Source: Kribbella qitaiheensis (lineage in GTDB: Bacteria > Actinomycetota > Actinomycetes > Propionibacteriales > Kribbellaceae). Taken from it: a stretch of DNA of 64,000 bases. The DNA is taken from the NCBI RefSeq assembly GCF_014217565.1, contig NZ_CP043661.1, positions 3,162,001 through 3,226,000 of the forward strand, read 5' to 3'. This document shows, in pieces, positions 60,424 through 64,000 of the stretch; positions within the stretch are counted from its first letter, which is position 1, and each line of letters starts with the position of its first letter. A program made the translations under genes and the position numbers. The notes beneath the pieces were generated by a model. The model was not told the origin of the DNA and searched no databases. It saw nothing but the letters and a program-made list of their open reading frames with translations.

Positions 60424-61869
60424 ATGGTGGACAGCGGGGGGCTTTGGACGCCTCCTGAGGACGAGCTCGGCGAGGCGTTGCAGACAGCCCAGGTGCTGAT
60501 CGAGGAAGGCCGTGCCGACGAGGCCGGGCCGTACCAGCAACGCGTGATCGAGCTTGCCAGAGAACGAGCAGGCGATCGCCCGGACCACTACGAGGCCAAG
60601 CATCTGATGGCGGCCACGCAGTACGAGCTGGCGGGGTCGCTGAATGCTTCGGGCCGGCACGAGGAAGCGCTTGCCGCCCTGCACGAGGCACAGCTCGGCT
60701 ACACCGAGCTCAGCGATGCCGGCGTCCTGGACGCCACATCGTTCCTGGCCGACGTCCGTGCCCGGCGCGCGATGACCCAGGCACATCGTGGGTACGGCGC
60801 GACCGCGGTGCTGGAGATGGACGGCGCGGTGATCGCGTACGGCCAACTGGTCGGCGGTGAGGAAGGCATCCAGCATCAGCCCGACTTCGCCCGGGTGCTG
60901 GCGATGAACGCGCTCATCCTGCGCAGGTACGGCGATCCCGACCTGGCCGTGGCTTCCGCGGACGCGGCGACCCAGTTGTTCCTGCAACTGGCCGACCAGA
61001 TCAACGCGAACCCCCAGTCACTGTCGTACGCGCGTTACCTGTGCTCCTCGACGGCCGTGTCCGCCGACGTGCACGCGGCCGAGGGCCGGCTCGATCTCGC
61101 GCTCGAAGCCGACGAGATCGGCCTGACCACGGCCGACACGCTCGCCGACTCCGAGTCCGCGACCGACCTGCGGACCCTGGTGTCCGCGCTGACTCGTAAG
61201 GGCAAACACCTCGGCATCGTCGGCCGGGTGATCGAAGGCGAGACCTGCCTTCGGACCGCGGTCGCGACCGACCCCGAGACGGCCGCCCGGGTCTCCGAGG
61301 AGCTGGATCGCGGCATCCCGCCGTCGCTGACGACCGCCTTGGAAAACGCCGAGATCAAGCTCGGCCCCTACGAGCAGTACTACCGGCTGATGGCATTGAG
61401 CGAGCCCGCGCCCGGGATGACGCTGGCGACCGTGTCCGGCCGGACCGACCCCGAGTCGGCCGCGGTCCGGGCGACCGAGCTGGCCGAGCTGGTCCGCCCG
61501 ATGATGCCGTACGACAGCGAGACCGCGCTGACGCTGGGTCTGGAGGCGCACTACCTGTTCGCGATCTCGTCCGAGCGCGAGTCGCACCGGATGCGGTACG
61601 AGACGAGTACCTACGCACCGATCTGGGCGCAGGTGCTGCTCGACATCTCCGAGGCGTACCACGCGGCCGGGCAGACCGAGATGGCGCTGGACCTGGCCGG
61701 CTGGAGCGCCGAGGTGGCGACCGCGCTGATGCCGTTCACGATGACGAACGGCGAGGTGAAGGACCTCGCCGGCGCCTGCTACCGCCACCACGGCGACCTG
61801 CTCGCCGCGACCGGCGACTTCACCGCCTCCCAGCACGCCCACGACGCGGCCCAGCAACTGCAGCATTGA
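60424..61869 (+). CDS. TPR-type hypothetical protein
   Basis: A 481-residue soluble helical-repeat protein beginning MVDSGGLWTPPEDELGEALQ. TPR-like units: LIEEGRADEAGPYQQRVIEL, SGRHEEALAALHEAQLGYTE and AAGQTEMALDLAGWSAEVAT. The ATG at 60424 is used; a GTG at 60403 in frame is an alternative. Function unknown. Confidence 0.85.
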   Translation: MVDSGGLWTPPEDELGEALQTAQVLIEEGRADEAGPYQQRVIELARERAGDRPDHYEAKHLMAATQYELAGSLNASGRHEEALAALHEAQLGYTELSDAGVLDATSFLADVRARRAMTQAHRGYGATAVLEMDGAVIAYGQLVGGEEGIQHQPDFARVLAMNALILRRYGDPDLAVASADAATQLFLQLADQINANPQSLSYARYLCSSTAVSADVHAAEGRLDLALEADEIGLTTADTLADSESATDLRTLVSALTRKGKHLGIVGRVIEGETCLRTAVATDPETAARVSEELDRGIPPSLTTALENAEIKLGPYEQYYRLMALSEPAPGMTLATVSGRTDPESAAVRATELAELVRPMMPYDSETALTLGLEAHYLFAISSERESHRMRYETSTYAPIWAQVLLDISEAYHAAGQTEMALDLAGWSAEVATALMPFTMTNGEVKDLAGACYRHHGDLLAATGDFTASQHAHDAAQQLQH

Positions 61870-61914
61870 CGCCCCCTCACCAGCGGGAGCACGCTGGCGC
61901 TAAGGGGGTTGATC

Positions 61915-62832
61915 ATGGACGTTGTCGAGTTTCATCGTCGCGCCAGCGAGGATTTCGTTCGCCTGGTGGCGTTGGTAGGGCCGGATCAGTGGGGTGATCC
62001 GACGCCTTGTTCGGAGTGGGACGTGCGGGAGCTGGTCAACCACGTCGTCGGCGAGGAGCTCTGGACCGTGCCGTTGCTGGCCGGCCGGACCATCGAGGAC
62101 ATCGGCGACTCCCTCGACGGCGACCTGCTCGGCGACGACCCGGCATCGGCCGCGTCCCACGCCGCCCGCGCCGCCCAGAACTCCGTCACCGAGCCTGTAC
62201 TACGAGGCGCCACCGTCCAGCTCTCGTACGGCGAGGAGCAGGCGGCCGAGTACGTGTACCAACTGGCCGCCGATCATCTAGTGCACGGCTGGGATCTGGC
62301 CGTCTCGATCGGCGCTCCGGCACACCTGGATCCGGAGGTCGTGGACGGGATCGCGACCTGGTTCAAGGATCGGGAGGACCTCTACCGAGGCGGCGGCGCG
62401 ATCGGCGCCCGGCTCGAAGGATTCTCCGACCCGACCGCGTCGCTGCTGGGCGCCTTCGGCCGGGACCCGGGATGGACTCCGGCGCACGCGGCGGTGGGGC
62501 GGCTCGGTGCGGCGTTCGGACTGGGAGATGTCGACGCGATCATGGCCGAAATGACCTCGGACTGCGTCTTCGAGTCGACCTCACCCGCACCGGACGGGAC
62601 CCTTGTGGTCGGGGCCGAGGCCGTCCGCGAGCAGTGGCAGCAGCTGTTCGGCCAGACGGACGGCGCCCTCTTCGAGACCGAGGAGTCGGTCGTCCTGGGC
62701 GACCGCGCGATCGTCCGCTGGCGGTTCTCCTGGAACGAAGCCGACGGACAGCGCGGTCACGTTCGCGGAGTCGACGTACTGCGCCTGCGCGACGGCAAAG
62801 TCGCGGAGAAGCTCTCCTACGTGAAGGGCTAG
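61915..62832 (+). CDS. TIGR03086-like/DinB-fold protein fused to a SnoaL-like domain
   Basis: A 305-residue protein in two parts. The N-terminal part (about 1-190) is a mycothiol-dependent maleylpyruvate-isomerase/TIGR03086-type four-helix domain: VEFHRRASEDFVRLVALVGP, PTPCSEWDVRELVNHVVGEE with the metal His, and AADHLVHGWDLAVSIGAP. The C-terminal part (about 195-305) is a SnoaL/NTF2-like domain: AFGLGDVDAIMAEMTSDCVF, then RWRFSWNEADGQRGHVRGVD. AAGGGGG precedes the ATG at 61915. Activity unknown. Confidence 0.85.
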   Translation: MDVVEFHRRASEDFVRLVALVGPDQWGDPTPCSEWDVRELVNHVVGEELWTVPLLAGRTIEDIGDSLDGDLLGDDPASAASHAARAAQNSVTEPVLRGATVQLSYGEEQAAEYVYQLAADHLVHGWDLAVSIGAPAHLDPEVVDGIATWFKDREDLYRGGGAIGARLEGFSDPTASLLGAFGRDPGWTPAHAAVGRLGAAFGLGDVDAIMAEMTSDCVFESTSPAPDGTLVVGAEAVREQWQQLFGQTDGALFETEESVVLGDRAIVRWRFSWNEADGQRGHVRGVDVLRLRDGKVAEKLSYVKG

Positions 62833-63227
62833 TTGTCCTGCAGGTCGAGGTTGAGGGCGCCGACGAAGAGGCCGGCCTCGGCTTCGGTCATGCCCGTTTC
62901 GCTGACCACCATGGCGGTTGCCTGGTGCAGTTCACCGGCTGCCTTCAGGGCCCGGGTCCGCTCGGCGAGGTTGGCGCCGGGCATCCGTAGTACGGGGGTG
63001 TCGCTGATCGGCGGCACATAGCGGCCGAGGCGGATCTCCTCGACCAGGTCGCGCGCCTGGTGGAGGTCGATCTCGGTGCGTTCCTTCACGTACTTCACCG
63101 CGAAGAGAGTCTTCTTGGTGGTGAGCAGGAAGCGGATCTGATCCACGTCCTCGGCGGAGAGCTGCGCCCGCGCGGCGGAGAGGGCAACGTTATCGGCGTC
63201 CTTGCTGCGGCGGCTGAACAGTCCCAT
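62829..63227 (-). CDS. L7/L12 C-terminal-like domain protein
   Basis: A 132-residue protein starting MGLFSRRSKDADNVALSAAR. The segment TLFAVKYVKERTEIDLHQAR, then DLVEEIRLG, resembles the helical ribosomal L7/L12 C-terminal domain (KxVxxxTGLxLxxAKxLV). It is not the ribosomal protein itself. The role is unknown, perhaps binding to the translation or polymerase machinery. Its stop overlaps the convergent gene by four bases. Confidence 0.78.
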   Translation of the reverse strand: MGLFSRRSKDADNVALSAARAQLSAEDVDQIRFLLTTKKTLFAVKYVKERTEIDLHQARDLVEEIRLGRYVPPISDTPVLRMPGANLAERTRALKAAGELHQATAMVVSETGMTEAEAGLFVGALNLDLQDN

Positions 63228-63321
63228 GGCTCAATCCTTCCAGAACCACCCAACCGACACCGCCGCCACGCAAAGTGCCCCACCTCACAATCACCCTGCG
63301 GTTGGCAGGACGGCGGGTTTG

Positions 63322-64000
63322 TCAGCCGGCCAGGACCTCGAGGAGAACCGGCCACGCCCGGGCACCGAAGGCGCGGTCGGCCTGGTCCGATCCACCGCGC
63401 GCCATCGCCTGCCCACCGGTCTTCGGCTCCTCCCCCGGAAACACGAACCGGTGCCCGGCCTGGGCACCTATCATCGCCCGGGTCTCCAGACTGCCGCGCC
63501 GCAAGGCGATCTGCTCGGCGAACTCCACCGACGGCCACACCTTGTCGTCGCCGCCGGCCATCAGCAGCAGGTCTCCCTTGAACCGCTCGGCCGGGATCCG
63601 GGCCGCCGCGGCCTCGGCGGGGAACATCTTCAGGTGGTGCCGGTAACCGTCGACATAGCTCGGCGGATCGTCGGTCGGCCGCCACCCGGTGTCGAACGGA
63701 ACGAACGGCAACGGCTCGCCCTGCCAGCTCCAATGTGAGGTCTGCACGCCGTTCTCGCTCCAGGCCCAGACGTGGGCGGCCGGCGCGAACCCGACCACCA
63801 CCTCGATCCGGTCGTCCACCGTGCCGAGCAGCAGGGCTGCCTCGGCACCGAAGGAGCTGCCCATCACGACCAGCCGGTCGTTGCGGGCCGCGAGCTCGTC
63901 GAGCGGGAAGGACTCCAGCGGGATCTCGCTGACCCGCTCGTCGAACCACTTCGGCGCGAGGACGTCGTACCCCTCGGCCTGCAGGATCCTGGCGCGATCC
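63322..64000 (-). CDS. Acyl-CoA thioesterase/BAAT C-terminal-like hydrolase (partial)
   Basis: The C-terminal 225 residues of an alpha/beta hydrolase; the 5' end lies beyond the window. Nucleophile elbow GSSFGAEAALLLGT, acid residue in LLLMAGGDDKVWPSVEFAEQ and His in GAQAGHRFVFPGEEP match the BAAT/acyl-CoA thioester hydrolase C-terminal family. The reading frame is open to the window edge (QAEGYDVLAPKWFDERVSEI upstream), so the gene continues. The substrate is unknown. Confidence 0.88.
   Translation of the reverse strand, partial: DRARILQAEGYDVLAPKWFDERVSEIPLESFPLDELAARNDRLVVMGSSFGAEAALLLGTVDDRIEVVVGFAPAAHVWAWSENGVQTSHWSWQGEPLPFVPFDTGWRPTDDPPSYVDGYRHHLKMFPAEAAAARIPAERFKGDLLLMAGGDDKVWPSVEFAEQIALRRGSLETRAMIGAQAGHRFVFPGEEPKTGGQAMARGGSDQADRAFGARAWPVLLEVLAG

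Overview
The window is high-GC DNA (roughly 70 percent by eye) with tightly packed genes. Many junctions are 4-base ATGA or GTGA overlaps, several genes use GTG starts, and some promoters sit so close to the start codon that the mRNA would be leaderless. Gene content points to an actinobacterium: PknG/GlnX/GlnH signalling genes, an Rv2578c-type radical SAM protein, an Erm(37)-like methyltransferase, groEL with CIRCE boxes and no groES beside it, and a biotin operon carrying the small auxiliary protein BsaP. I lean towards Propionibacteriales (Kribbella or Nocardioides-like), but this is inference from gene style only.

Layout. 1-6.5 kb: end of a beta-propeller protein, a deleted class A beta-lactamase relic, a stand-alone divergent EF-Tu gene with a structured leader, a frameshifted ECF41 sigma factor, cutC with a DUF4031 gene, a LacI regulator and two small hypotheticals. 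6.5-13.8 kb: a three-gene operon of two paralogous membrane proteins and a Tat-exported multicopper oxidase; a ClpN-domain/HTH pair; an ArsR-AHSA1-reductase cassette; a peptidyl-tRNA hydrolase-like gene; thyA-dfrA. 13.9-26.1 kb: one ten-gene operon built around PknG. 26-33.4 kb: a membrane protein, a GNAT protein with a short upstream ORF, groEL with two CIRCE boxes, a repeat-rich intergenic region, a PspC protein, an M48 protease and a frameshifted phosphodiesterase. 33.5-39 kb: a heterodimeric ABC exporter, the Erm-like gene, a decayed CapA fragment and map. 39-50.6 kb: a signal-less substrate-binding protein, an SOS-box radical SAM gene, a lipoprotein, a frameshifted Hsp90 coupled to a TPR protein, an ECF sigma/membrane-protein pair and guaA. 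50.6-64 kb: an atypical P450, the bioB-bsaP-bioA-bioF-bioD operon, a possible small protein with two hairpins, a GMC oxidoreductase with a succinate-semialdehyde dehydrogenase, a TPR protein and three further genes, the last cut by the window end.

How genes work together. The 13.9-26.1 kb operon looks like a complete amino-acid-sensing signalling machine: a lipoprotein sensor (GlnH-like), a transmembrane partner (GlnX-like), a soluble kinase (PknG), an opposing PP2C phosphatase, an FHA phospho-reader, a vWA protein, an AAA+ ATPase and a TelA-family protein. Three of the soluble members share short CxxC zinc-ribbon modules. The biotin genes encode the pathway from KAPA synthesis to biotin in one overlapping operon.

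A recurring oddity is single-base frameshifts in C/G runs (ECF41 sigma, phosphodiesterase, Hsp90 and perhaps the first gene). They are either sequence errors or real decay; read data would decide.
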